A DNA stretch of 8,029 bases from an uncultured Clostridia bacterium (GTDB taxonomy: Bacteria > Bacillota_A > Clostridia > Christensenellales > Aristaeellaceae), in assembly GCA_934645275.1 (NCBI GenBank), contig CAKUDW010000081.1:1-8029 (forward strand). The letters are read 5' to 3'. Within the stretch, counting starts at the first letter, position 1. Every line of letters starts with the position of its first letter. Under the pieces are notes generated by a model that was not told the DNA's origin, made no database searches, and saw only the letters and a program-made list of their open reading frames with translations. The translations under genes and the position numbers were made by a program. Positions 1 through 6,017 of this stretch are shown in pieces.

Positions 1-73
1 TCAACATCCAACCCCGCACAAGCAGCAGCGCGCCCAGCGCCGCAGCCAGCAGTCCTCGAATCCATTTTGACAT
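1..73 (-). CDS. Start of a small membrane or exported protein, cut by window edge
   Basis: Only the first 24 codons are inside the window. They begin MSKWIRGLLAAALGAL and continue with a hydrophobic run, with Lys and Arg before it. This is the pattern of an N-terminal membrane segment or signal anchor. The ATG at 73 is preceded by GGAGGAA (positions 87-81 read on the minus strand) with 7 bases of spacing, which is a strong ribosome binding site and is the main reason to believe the gene. It lies downstream of the P-loop protein gene on the same strand, separated from it by a strong hairpin. The family cannot be recognised from this fragment. Confidence 0.6.
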   Translation of the reverse strand, partial: MSKWIRGLLAAALGALLLVRGWML

Positions 74-98
74 CCGCGTGTTCCTCCGCTCTACAAAC

Positions 99-133
99 TG
101 CGCCGCCCGCACAGAAAACGCGCGGGCGGCGCA
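99..133 (-). terminator. Hairpin between P-loop gene and the membrane protein gene
   Basis: A perfect 12-bp stem (99-110 with 122-133, GCGCCGCCCGC core) encloses an 11-base loop rich in A. It starts 19 bases beyond the stop of the P-loop gene. Read on the minus strand, the stem is followed by GTTTG rather than a real U-tract, so it may be a weak terminator or attenuator, or an RNA-stabilising end, rather than a strong intrinsic terminator. Confidence 0.5.
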
Positions 134-151
134 CACGACCAGCCAGATCAA

Positions 152-577
152 TCAGATTACATACTTGTGAATAAACTCCGGCACCGACTCAATGGGCGCG
201 CTCACGGAGATCAGGAAATTGCAGTGATGCGCCTGCGAAAGCGCCTCCAGCTTTTCAAAGAACGCCTGCATTTCCGGATCGTCCAACGGCGTGCGCACGA
301 GCTTCACAAAGGCATCCATCGCAATCAGGGAAATGTCAAAATTCGCCGAAAGCATGCCGCACATGAAACCGAGCATTTCATTGGTCGTACACTTATGGCC
401 CACCGGATATTCGCTGGCGTCCACAAAGCGGATCTCATGGCGCAGATCGTACATATATCTTTTATCGTCATCAATAAAAATAATATCGCCGTGTTCCTGC
501 TTCAATGATTCGTTTACAAGATCAATCAGACGCTTGGTTTTTCCGCTTCCCTTGTCGCCCAAAATAATCTGTATCAA
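152..577 (-). CDS. Small P-loop NTPase-like protein of unknown role
   Basis: A protein of about 141 residues with a Walker A motif, GDKGSGKT, within its first 15 residues. This is followed by a strand ending in acidic residues (IIFIDDD), then a mixed alpha/beta stretch. It is a single compact P-loop domain with no signal peptide and no membrane segment, so probably cytoplasmic. Similar small Firmicutes proteins are sometimes labelled 'twitching motility PilT' on the strength of the P-loop alone; I see no other PilT feature and do not support that function. Start choice: two in-frame TTG codons compete and there is no ATG. AAGGGAG (593-587) abuts the TTG at 586 with no spacing but sits 9 bases from the TTG at 577, so 577 is chosen; the longer form would add three residues. 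It has its own promoter upstream. The biological function is unknown. Confidence 0.8.
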   Translation of the reverse strand: MIQIILGDKGSGKTKRLIDLVNESLKQEHGDIIFIDDDKRYMYDLRHEIRFVDASEYPVGHKCTTNEMLGFMCGMLSANFDISLIAMDAFVKLVRTPLDDPEMQAFFEKLEALSQAHHCNFLISVSAPIESVPEFIHKYVI

Positions 578-624
578 TCCGTTCAACTCCCTTCAGAATT
601 AAAATTCATAGGAATTCCATGTTT

Positions 625-653
625 ATTATACATCATTTTCCGCGGTTTGGCTA
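625..653 (-). promoter_or_regulatory. Sigma-A-like promoter for the P-loop gene
   Basis: Read on the minus strand: TAGCCA (653-648, 4 of 6 matches to TTGACA), a 17-base spacer, then a perfect TATAAT (630-625). It faces the P-loop gene, whose ribosome binding site starts at 593, so the leader would be about 40 bases. The -10 box and the spacing are good; the -35 box is only fair. Confidence 0.5.
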
Positions 654-736
654 GAGCCAGTTTAAAGAATTGTCACTTTGTCCAGAAAAATCATCCGCCG
701 CGGCAGGAATCACGGCCATCGCGGTCGAATTTCTAA

Positions 737-862
737 GAGCCCGAAGGGCTCGGCTTGTTAAAAAAGGTTTTGACAAGCCTGTGGACGGGGAAGCAAGCTC
801 CCCCGCCACGACCACCCTCTTGAGCTCTCCTGTTTTTTTCGACAGACTGAGCCCGAAGGGCT
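737..862. repeat. Hairpin-rich element bounded by a 14-base palindromic repeat
   Basis: GAGCCCGAAGGGCT occurs at 737-750 and again at 849-862. Each copy can fold into a GC stem closed by a GAA triloop; the first has a 6-bp stem, 737-751. Between them lie a 12-bp stem with one G-T pair (752-763 with 768-779, loop AAGG), a GC stem with one bulged A (781-790 with 801-809), and a small CTGT/ACAG stem around a T-run (830-845). An open reading frame can be drawn across 670-864, but its residues follow the palindromes and it has no ribosome binding site. The layout suggests a short dispersed repeat (REP- or MITE-like) or a structured RNA. I cannot tell which from a single copy. Confidence 0.5.
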
Positions 863-867
863 AATAT
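839..867 (+). promoter_or_regulatory. Probable promoter of the Nudix-acetyltransferase pair
   Basis: TCGACA (839-844, 5 of 6 to TTGACA), a 17-base spacer, then TAATAT (862-867, 4 of 6 to TATAAT). Transcription would start near 874, leaving a leader of about 20 bases before the ATG at 897. The second copy of the GAGCCCGAAGGGCT palindrome fills most of the spacer and touches the -10 box, so whatever acts on that palindrome could affect this promoter. Confidence 0.45.
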
Positions 868-896
868 CAATCATTTTGCGCAGGAGGCGCTTTTAT

Positions 897-1448
897 ATGA
901 ACAATTTCGACGATCTTTCTATCATGGAAAAAAATGTTTCCCGGGAGCGCGTGTTCGACGGTATCATACTGCACATCGACCACTTCACCAACGAATTGCC
1001 CAACGGCAAGCTTGCCAAGCGCGAGGTAGCGCTGCATGTGGGCGCTTCCGCCGTATTGCCGGTGGACGACGAGGGCATGGTCTATCTGGTACGCCAGTTC
1101 CGCGCGCCCATCGAACAAGTGCTGCTCGAAATTCCGGCGGGCAAGCTGGATCACGTGGGCGAAGATCGACTGCTGGCCGCCAAGCGTGAATTGAAGGAGG
1201 AGACCGGTCTGGAGGCCGAAAGCTGGAAACATCTGACGGACATTTTCACCACGCCAGGTTTTTCGAACGAGCGCATATCGCTGTATCTGGCTCGCGAACT
1301 AAAGCGCGGAGAAGCGCATCCGGACGACGATGAATTTCTGAACCTAGTGCGCATGCCCCTTGCAGAGGCCGTAGCCATGGCCCAGCGCGGCGAAATTCAG
1401 GATGTAAAGACGCTGATCGCGCTGCTGATGGTGCGCGACCTGCTCTGA
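897..1448 (+). CDS. nudF: ADP-ribose pyrophosphatase (Nudix hydrolase)
   Basis: Likely hydrolyses ADP-ribose, or related nucleoside diphosphate sugars, to AMP and a sugar phosphate in the cytoplasm, using Mg2+. The 183-residue protein carries a Nudix box at residues 82-105: G82, E89, then RELKEETGL at 97-105, which holds the metal-binding glutamates. P120 (in TTPGFSNE) lies about 15 residues after the box, the spacing typical of the ADP-ribose pyrophosphatase branch. The upstream PIEQVLLEIPAGK stretch is also characteristic of the family. The box has six instead of five residues between G82 and E89, a one-residue insertion. Start: AGGAGG at 882-887 sits 9 bases before the ATG at 897; a TTG at 876 would overlap that site and is rejected. 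The acetyltransferase gene begins 7 bases after the stop, so the two are probably cotranscribed. The ADP-ribose substrate is inferred from family, not proven. Confidence 0.88.
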   Translation: MNNFDDLSIMEKNVSRERVFDGIILHIDHFTNELPNGKLAKREVALHVGASAVLPVDDEGMVYLVRQFRAPIEQVLLEIPAGKLDHVGEDRLLAAKRELKEETGLEAESWKHLTDIFTTPGFSNERISLYLARELKRGEAHPDDDEFLNLVRMPLAEAVAMAQRGEIQDVKTLIALLMVRDLL

Positions 1449-1455
1449 TGCGACT

Positions 1456-2022
1456 ATGGAAGCGTACAGCGGCTACATGCCGTCTCTAGAAACCGAGCGG
1501 CTTCGCCTGCGCAAGCTGTGCATGCGCGACGCCGCGGATATTTTCGATTACAGCCGCGATCCACTGGTGGCGAAATATGTGCTCTGGGACGCACAGACCA
1601 GTCTGGCCGAAGCGCGCAGTTACCTGCGCTTTATGCTGCGCAAATACCGACTGGGTGAACCCGCCAGCTGGGGCATTGAGCTGAAAGCAACCGGCCGCAT
1701 CGTCGGCACCATCGGCTTCATGTGGATTCAGCGCGACAACGCTGCTGCTGAAGTCGGCTATTCGCTGGCCCGTGGGCTGTGGAACCGTGGTTTGATGACC
1801 GAAGCGCTGCGCGCCGTGATCGATTTCGGCTTCCGCAGCCTGAATCTGAACCGAATCGAAGCCCAACACGAGAGTGAAAACCCCGCTTCGGGCGCAGTCA
1901 TGCAGAAGTGCGGCATGCTGCGCGAGGGCACGTTGCGCCAACGACTGATGAACAAGGGACGCTTCGTAGACGTCGAGCTGTATTCCATACTGCGCAGCGA
2001 CTATATGAAGTGCAGGAAATAG
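1456..2022 (+). CDS. GNAT acetyltransferase, RimJ/RimL-like
   Basis: A 188-residue N-acetyltransferase of the Acetyltransf_3 type (RimJ/RimL, including ribosomal-protein and many small-molecule acetylases). LETERLRLRKL near residues 11-21 is the usual opening of the family. The central GRIVGTIGFM strand, EVGYSLARGLWNRGLMTEAL (99-118, acetyl-CoA pyrophosphate-binding motif A) and NPASGAVMQKCGM (142-154, motif B) follow in the expected order. The substrate cannot be told from sequence. The gene follows the Nudix gene by 7 bases, with no convincing ribosome binding site before the ATG at 1456; translation may depend on coupling. An alternative ATG at 1477 (residue 8) would give the more typical family N-terminus MPSLETERL, but it too has only a distant GGAAG. 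No functional link to ADP-ribose hydrolysis is evident. Confidence 0.85.
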   Translation: MEAYSGYMPSLETERLRLRKLCMRDAADIFDYSRDPLVAKYVLWDAQTSLAEARSYLRFMLRKYRLGEPASWGIELKATGRIVGTIGFMWIQRDNAAAEVGYSLARGLWNRGLMTEALRAVIDFGFRSLNLNRIEAQHESENPASGAVMQKCGMLREGTLRQRLMNKGRFVDVELYSILRSDYMKCRK

Positions 2023-2029
2023 ACAACGC

Positions 2030-2064
2030 GCGGGGCGCAGCTCTGAGAACGAGCTGCGCCCCGC
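2030..2064. terminator. Bidirectional hairpin between convergent genes
   Basis: A perfect 14-bp inverted repeat (2030-2043 with 2051-2064) encloses a 7-base loop, TGAGAAC. It lies between the stop of the acetyltransferase gene (2022) and the stop of the exported-protein gene (2071), so it ends both transcripts. Neither strand shows a U-tract after the stem. Placement and stem strength argue for a shared 3' end, perhaps as an RNA-protecting structure, more than for a textbook intrinsic terminator. Confidence 0.65.
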
Positions 2065-2070
2065 ACATCG

Positions 2071-2640
2071 TCAATCTGAAGCAGTGTCGCTGATAATCGA
2101 AAAGCTGCCGATAATTTTAATGGCCATCAGCATATAATCGCGATCCGACTGCGGTGTAAACGCAAAATTCAACGCCTCGCCGTTCAACAGCGTCGCACAG
2201 CAGCTGACGTCGCCCGCATCGAGATCGTACACCACAAAGTCTACGCCGTTATAATTGTATACGCCCGATGTGCGCGGCTGCGCCTCCTCGGCAATCTGCC
2301 GATTGAGCGCCTCTATATCCGGGCAGTCGCTCTCCCACTTCTGTATATATAGCCAACGCGTGCCCCCCGCATCGCTTAGGCAATAGGAAATGTCGTTTTC
2401 ACGCATCTCCGCATCCGGCACATAGCGCTTCCATCCTGCAGGCAGCTCCAACGCAAAGCCATCTTCAAAGCCAAGCAGTACGCCGCTCTGCGCATCGGGC
2501 GCTTCGGTCGTCAGCTGCGCAGGAACGATTTCCACTCCGCCGTCCTGCGGCACAGCCTCAGTTTCTGCACGCGCGGCTTCGCCAATTCCAGCCATCTGGC
2601 AAAGCAACATGATCATCAGCGTACACAGCGCTCTTTTCAT
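2071..2640 (-). CDS. Small exported protein, unknown family
   Basis: A 189-residue protein with a clear Sec signal peptide: MKR, a hydrophobic core at residues 5-17, and a likely cleavage site after ARA (residues 23-25). A cysteine (C14) lies in the hydrophobic core, but its surroundings (MLLCQ) do not make a good lipobox, so a soluble exported protein is more likely than a lipoprotein. After a low-complexity, acidic linker (about 26-58), a folded domain begins near GFALELPAGWKRY (61-73) and ends with MAIKIIGSFSI. It has a vicinal Cys pair at 137-138. The pattern 'LPAGW... Y... I...GSF' recalls small exported domains common in Clostridia, but I cannot name the family. Start: GGAGGAA (2653-2647) lies 6 bases upstream. 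It is last in the galK-tsaEB-rimI-ligase run, 47 bases after the ligase gene, consistent with an envelope role beside the membrane ligase. Function unknown. Confidence 0.8.
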   Translation of the reverse strand: MKRALCTLMIMLLCQMAGIGEAARAETEAVPQDGGVEIVPAQLTTEAPDAQSGVLLGFEDGFALELPAGWKRYVPDAEMRENDISYCLSDAGGTRWLYIQKWESDCPDIEALNRQIAEEAQPRTSGVYNYNGVDFVVYDLDAGDVSCCATLLNGEALNFAFTPQSDRDYMLMAIKIIGSFSIISDTASD

Positions 2641-2687
2641 TCCACATTCCTCCAGTTCAGCCGCGTTCGGCGTTTTTTATTCCATCT

Positions 2688-4292
2688 TTACGCTTCTGAA
2701 TCGTCTTCTTCGGGATACACGCCTTCATAGAGCACGCTGTCGCCCTCGCCTGCAATCTCCTGTACCAGCGCCGCCGCGTCCGACAGCTCGGACACCATGC
2801 GCACGGACGACTTGGGATAGCCCGTACTCATCAATCCGCGCATCACGCTGCGCGTTTCCTCAGGGCCAATCAGCACCACATAGTCCGCACAGCCGGCAAT
2901 CTGCAGTCCAAAGGCGTAATTCTTATCATCGGCGTTGGTCTCGAGCTCTGTCAGCCCCGCCGTTACCAGCACGCGGCGGCCCGGAAATTCCTTGAGCACC
3001 TGAAGCGCCTCGGCCGCGCCTTCAGGCAGCGTATTGAGTGAGTTATCGATTACGTTGATCGTGCCAGGCCTCAGTTGTAGACGATGGCGCGTGGGTTTCA
3101 GCTTTTCAACGCCCCTCGCAATTTCTTCCATGCTCAGCCCGAGCTGCCGCGCAACTGCTGCGCTCAACGCAATGTTCTTCACGCTAAAACTGCCCAGCAG
3201 CTTCGTACTCGTCCAAACATGGCCGCCGTCGGCACAGCTCAATTCAAAGCGCGTGCCATGTACGCCGGTTTCAATGTGTTCCGCGCGCATGTAAAAGCCC
3301 GAATCTGCGCCGCCCACACCTGCGCGATACTTTTCCGCCTCGCAAAGCGCAAACAGACGGTCGCCATAGCTACGGTCAGAGCCGAAAAAGGCCTTGCCGT
3401 TCGAAGGAAGCGCCTGAATCAGCTCGTATTTGGTCTGTGCAGCGGCTTCTATCGAGCCAAAACTGTCCAGATGCGCGTCGCCCACACAGGTCAGCACGCC
3501 GTATTGCGGGCGCACCAGCCTCGCCATTTCCTTAATTTCGCCGCGGTGCTGCGCACCCATCTCGGCAATCAACACCTGATGCCGCGCATCCAACTGGTCA
3601 TTTACGACACGGGAAATACCCATGGCCGTAGAAAAGCTGGGCGGCGTGGAAAGTACTCGGTACTTTTCCGCAAGCAACGTGCGTAGCATCAGCTTCACTT
3701 GCGTCTTACCAAAGCTGCCAGTTACGCCGATTCGAATCAGATCCTTGCGCGCGGCCAGTTTTTTGCGCGCCTGGTTGTAGTATTTCTTATTTATGCGCTC
3801 TTCCACCGGCCGCATAATGACTGCGGCTAGCAGCACCAGATAATCTGCGCCAGCGAATACCAGATAAGGCGAAAGGTTCAGCATATCCAGTGCCAGCGCA
3901 ATCAGCAGCGCCAGCAGCGCCGTCATGATGACCAGACGGCACAGCCGCCGCGTAAACGCCAGCGGCTTCTTCTGCTGCATGCGCCGCTTACTGAGCCAAA
4001 CCAGCGCCGTAGCCCCGGCAAACATTGCCAGCACGAGCCACGCGCACAGATTCACCCGCTGCGCTTCCTTCTGAATGGCCATGGCCAGCAATACCGGCAA
4101 ATACCAGTTCAGCAACGCTGCCGCGGCTGCAACAATCACATTCGGCCGCAAAAAATGATCCGCGTAGCGGCGCAAATCCCGCCGCAATATCGGAATCTGG
4201 TAGCGCTGCGCCTGCAGCACGTTCATGGCGCTCAACCCCGCCGCAACACAGCAGAGCGTGATTACCAGAATACGAACCACTTCGTAGAGCAT
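2688..4292 (-). CDS. Membrane-anchored Mur-ligase-like (MurF-related) protein
   Basis: A 534-residue protein. Residues 1-160 are hydrophobic, with about four or five likely membrane helices (near 4-26, 50-75, 83-101, 115-137 and 142-160). The rest is a Mur ligase core: the P-loop GVTGSFGKT at 189-197, EMGAQHRGEI (244-253, compare EMGANxPGEI of MurF), GDAHLDSFGS (271-280, with conserved His274) and K288, in the place of the carbamylated lysine. A MurF-like C-terminal domain follows, with VIDNSLNTLP at 414-423. MurF adds D-Ala-D-Ala to UDP-MurNAc-tripeptide. The usual N-terminal UDP-substrate domain is missing, replaced by the membrane part. The C-terminal motif differs too (NSLN where DxYNAN is usual; no KGSR near the end). 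It is therefore probably an ATP-dependent amide ligase acting at the membrane rather than the housekeeping MurF. Start: GGGGAGG lies 4 bases before the ATG. The gene follows rimI by 43 bases. Confidence 0.82.
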   Translation of the reverse strand: MLYEVVRILVITLCCVAAGLSAMNVLQAQRYQIPILRRDLRRYADHFLRPNVIVAAAAALLNWYLPVLLAMAIQKEAQRVNLCAWLVLAMFAGATALVWLSKRRMQQKKPLAFTRRLCRLVIMTALLALLIALALDMLNLSPYLVFAGADYLVLLAAVIMRPVEERINKKYYNQARKKLAARKDLIRIGVTGSFGKTQVKLMLRTLLAEKYRVLSTPPSFSTAMGISRVVNDQLDARHQVLIAEMGAQHRGEIKEMARLVRPQYGVLTCVGDAHLDSFGSIEAAAQTKYELIQALPSNGKAFFGSDRSYGDRLFALCEAEKYRAGVGGADSGFYMRAEHIETGVHGTRFELSCADGGHVWTSTKLLGSFSVKNIALSAAVARQLGLSMEEIARGVEKLKPTRHRLQLRPGTINVIDNSLNTLPEGAAEALQVLKEFPGRRVLVTAGLTELETNADDKNYAFGLQIAGCADYVVLIGPEETRSVMRGLMSTGYPKSSVRMVSELSDAAALVQEIAGEGDSVLYEGVYPEEDDSEA

Positions 4293-4335
4293 GATACCTC
4301 CCCTATCGCATCAGAATGCACCGTACACCCATCGT

Positions 4336-4839
4336 CTAATCCTGCGTTTCTTCCTCCACCACCAGCATCGGATCGTTTTCCGGGTGTGCCTCTGGCAGGT
4401 GCTCCAGCGCCATCACCAGCGCGTCCTCGCTGTTCTCATAATAGCGCTTGCGATAGCCCACATCTATAAAGCCAAGCTTGTGATAAAGATTCTGCGCAAT
4501 CTTATTGCTGCGGCGCACCTCCAGCGTCATCCACACCATACCGCTGTCCGCGGCCAGCTGAATCATGCCCCGCGCCACGCGCTCGCCCAGCCCGCGTCCC
4601 CGATAATCCGGATGCACGGCAATGTTGGTAATATGTCCCTCGTCCAGTATAAACCACACGCCCGCGTAGGCAATCGCCCGACCGCCGTCCCGCAGCACCA
4701 CATAGCGCGCGCACTGGTTTTCGGTTACATCGTGCAGTATGGACGCCCTGGACCACGGCGTCTTGAAGCAGGCCACTTCGATTTCATGCACTGCGTCCAC
4801 ATCCGCCGCAGTCATCAACCCCATTGTAATCTCGCTCAT
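4336..4839 (-). CDS. rimI: Ribosomal protein S18-alanine N-acetyltransferase RimI
   Basis: A GNAT enzyme of 167 residues. RimI acetylates the N-terminal alanine of ribosomal protein S18, and in several bacteria its gene sits with the t6A genes, as here. Family marks are CFKTPWS (24-30), HITNIAVHPDYRGRGLGERV (69-88, the acetyl-CoA loop), LEVRRSNKIAQNLYHKLGF (106-124) and the closing GYRKRYYENSEDALVM with the catalytic-region Tyr residues. About 20 extra acidic residues follow the domain. The ATG at 4839 overlaps the TGA of tsaB as ATGA, and AGGAAGGA lies just upstream inside tsaB, so translation is probably coupled. A TsaD partner gene, which often follows in Firmicutes, is absent; the Mur-like ligase comes next. 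Confidence 0.9.
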   Translation of the reverse strand: MSEITMGLMTAADVDAVHEIEVACFKTPWSRASILHDVTENQCARYVVLRDGGRAIAYAGVWFILDEGHITNIAVHPDYRGRGLGERVARGMIQLAADSGMVWMTLEVRRSNKIAQNLYHKLGFIDVGYRKRYYENSEDALVMALEHLPEAHPENDPMLVVEEETQD

Positions 4840-5534
4840 ATGTCCTTCCTTATACGGCGCTCACGTTCGCGCTCCGCCTGCGGCGCGCGCAGGTAAATGG
4901 GCGTCAACAGCCGCGCCTCGATCCATTCATCCGGATGCGCCGCCGCCAGCACACACGCAGCGTCCGCATGCAGATCCTGCAAATTTGCGGGCGCAATCAT
5001 CGCTTCAGGCAACAAATCATGCAGTGTCGCCGCGTGTACACGCAGCCCATCGCCCAGGAAAACAATGCGGCGATCTCGCGGCAGTGCTTCAACAAACGCA
5101 CTCAGATCCATCGCCATGTCGTCCATCGCGCGTCTCGGCATACCGTTCCGCATGTCAAACGCCGCACAATAAACCTGTCCGCGCCGCGCATCCAGTATCG
5201 GGCAGGCCAGTCCATCGAAGCCATAGAAATTCATAGCCAGCGCCTCAAGCGCATCCACGCGCGCGCACGGGCGGTTCCACGCATGTGCCAACCCCTTTAC
5301 CGCGCACACACCGATGCGCACGCCGGTAAATGAGCCTGGCCCCGCCACCGCCGCGAAGACATCCACCTCCGCGCAACCAATTCCCGCTGCGCGCATGGCC
5401 TGGTCCAGCGCGGGCATAATCGTTTCTGAATGGGTGAGCCCGTGGTTCATTACCGTCAACTGGATAACCGCGCCATCCTTCATCACAGCGCAGCTGGCCG
5501 CCGGGCCTGAGGTATCAATCGCTACAATGTTCAT
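4836..5534 (-). CDS. tsaB: tRNA t6A biosynthesis protein TsaB
   Basis: A 232-residue, ASKHA-fold protein that acts with TsaD and TsaE to transfer the threonylcarbamoyl group to A37 of ANN-decoding tRNAs. It shows MNIVAIDTSG at the start, LTHSETIMP at 33-41, and the hallmark AGPGSFTGVRIGV (64-76), followed by LDARRGQVYCAAF. Length is normal for the family. TsaB lacks the metal-binding catalytic site of TsaD and is a scaffold or activator; no HxxxH metal motif is seen here. Start: the ATG at 5534 overlaps the TGA of tsaE as ATGA, with GGAGAG about 10 bases upstream. A longer ATG start at 5552 has no ribosome binding site and is rejected. It overlaps rimI by 4 bases at its other end. Confidence 0.93.
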   Translation of the reverse strand: MNIVAIDTSGPAASCAVMKDGAVIQLTVMNHGLTHSETIMPALDQAMRAAGIGCAEVDVFAAVAGPGSFTGVRIGVCAVKGLAHAWNRPCARVDALEALAMNFYGFDGLACPILDARRGQVYCAAFDMRNGMPRRAMDDMAMDLSAFVEALPRDRRIVFLGDGLRVHAATLHDLLPEAMIAPANLQDLHADAACVLAAAHPDEWIEARLLTPIYLRAPQAERERERRIRKDI

Positions 5535-6007
5535 CTGCCGTCCGCTCTCCATCTGTCAAGCGTGTCCGGCTTGAAACCGGCAACGCCCACATTTTCAATT
5601 TCGATTTCGCGTCGATTCTCATCCGCACCCGCGGCGCGGTCAATACGCACATCCAACCGCGGCGACGCGTACAGTTCTGCCATCTCCGGCCACTCCACCA
5701 CGGCCACGCCATCACCGCCGATAAACTCGTCCAGTCCGGCAGCGTAGAATTCGTCCGGATCGTTCAACCGGTAAAGGTCGAAGTGATAGAACCTGCCTGC
5801 ACTGCCCTCATAGGGAATCAGCAGCGTAAAAGTCGGGCTGGGCATCGGACCCTCTATGCCCATGCCGCGCGCCACGCCGCGCGCAAACACGGATTTGCCC
5901 GCGCCAAGGTCACCGTGAAGCAGCACGGTATCGCCAGCCTTCAGCATCTGCGCCAGGCAGGCCGCCATATCCATGGTGTCCTGCTGGGAAATAGTTTGAA
6001 ACTTCAT
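5531..6007 (-). CDS. tsaE: tRNA t6A biosynthesis ATPase TsaE
   Basis: A 158-residue P-loop ATPase needed for turnover of the TsaB-TsaD complex in t6A synthesis. Visible motifs: Walker A GDLGAGKS (32-39), the switch-like SPTF (57-60), YHFDLYRL (74-81), DPDEF and GLDEF nearby, and VVEWPE (103-108). All are in the usual order, and the length is typical. Start: the ATG at 6007 is preceded by GAGGAAG at good spacing, and this site overlaps the TGA of galK. A TTG start at 6025 would extend into galK without a ribosome binding site and is rejected. Gene spacing to galK is 10 bases, and the stop overlaps the tsaB start, so the three are very probably one transcript. Confidence 0.93.
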   Translation of the reverse strand: MKFQTISQQDTMDMAACLAQMLKAGDTVLLHGDLGAGKSVFARGVARGMGIEGPMPSPTFTLLIPYEGSAGRFYHFDLYRLNDPDEFYAAGLDEFIGGDGVAVVEWPEMAELYASPRLDVRIDRAAGADENRREIEIENVGVAGFKPDTLDRWRADGR

Positions 6008-6017
6008 CTCATCTTCC

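Noticed and set aside
770..775. Perfect TTGACA inside the hairpin-rich element
   Set aside because: No acceptable -10 box at 16-18 bases downstream; it is one arm of the 752-779 stem.
670..864. Plus-strand open frame of 64 codons in the intergenic region
   Set aside because: No ribosome binding site; it runs through the palindromic element and its residues merely reflect those repeats.
2071..2640. Lipoprotein assignment for the exported protein
   Set aside because: The cysteine at residue 14 sits inside the hydrophobic core without a small residue before it; an ARA cleavage site fits better.
2660..2678. Small GCCG/CGGC hairpin followed by six Ts on the plus strand
   Set aside because: The stem is only 4 bp and no plus-strand gene ends there; it lies in the leader of the minus-strand exported-protein gene.
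3084..3686. 200-codon plus-strand open frame
   Set aside because: It lies entirely opposite the Mur-like ligase, whose motifs are clear; high GC content favours long antisense frames.
4291..4896. 201-codon plus-strand open frame
   Set aside because: It covers rimI on the opposite strand, has no recognisable domain and no ribosome binding site.
5515..5715. 66-codon minus-strand frame within tsaE
   Set aside because: Out-of-frame shadow of tsaE; tsaE is complete with all family motifs.
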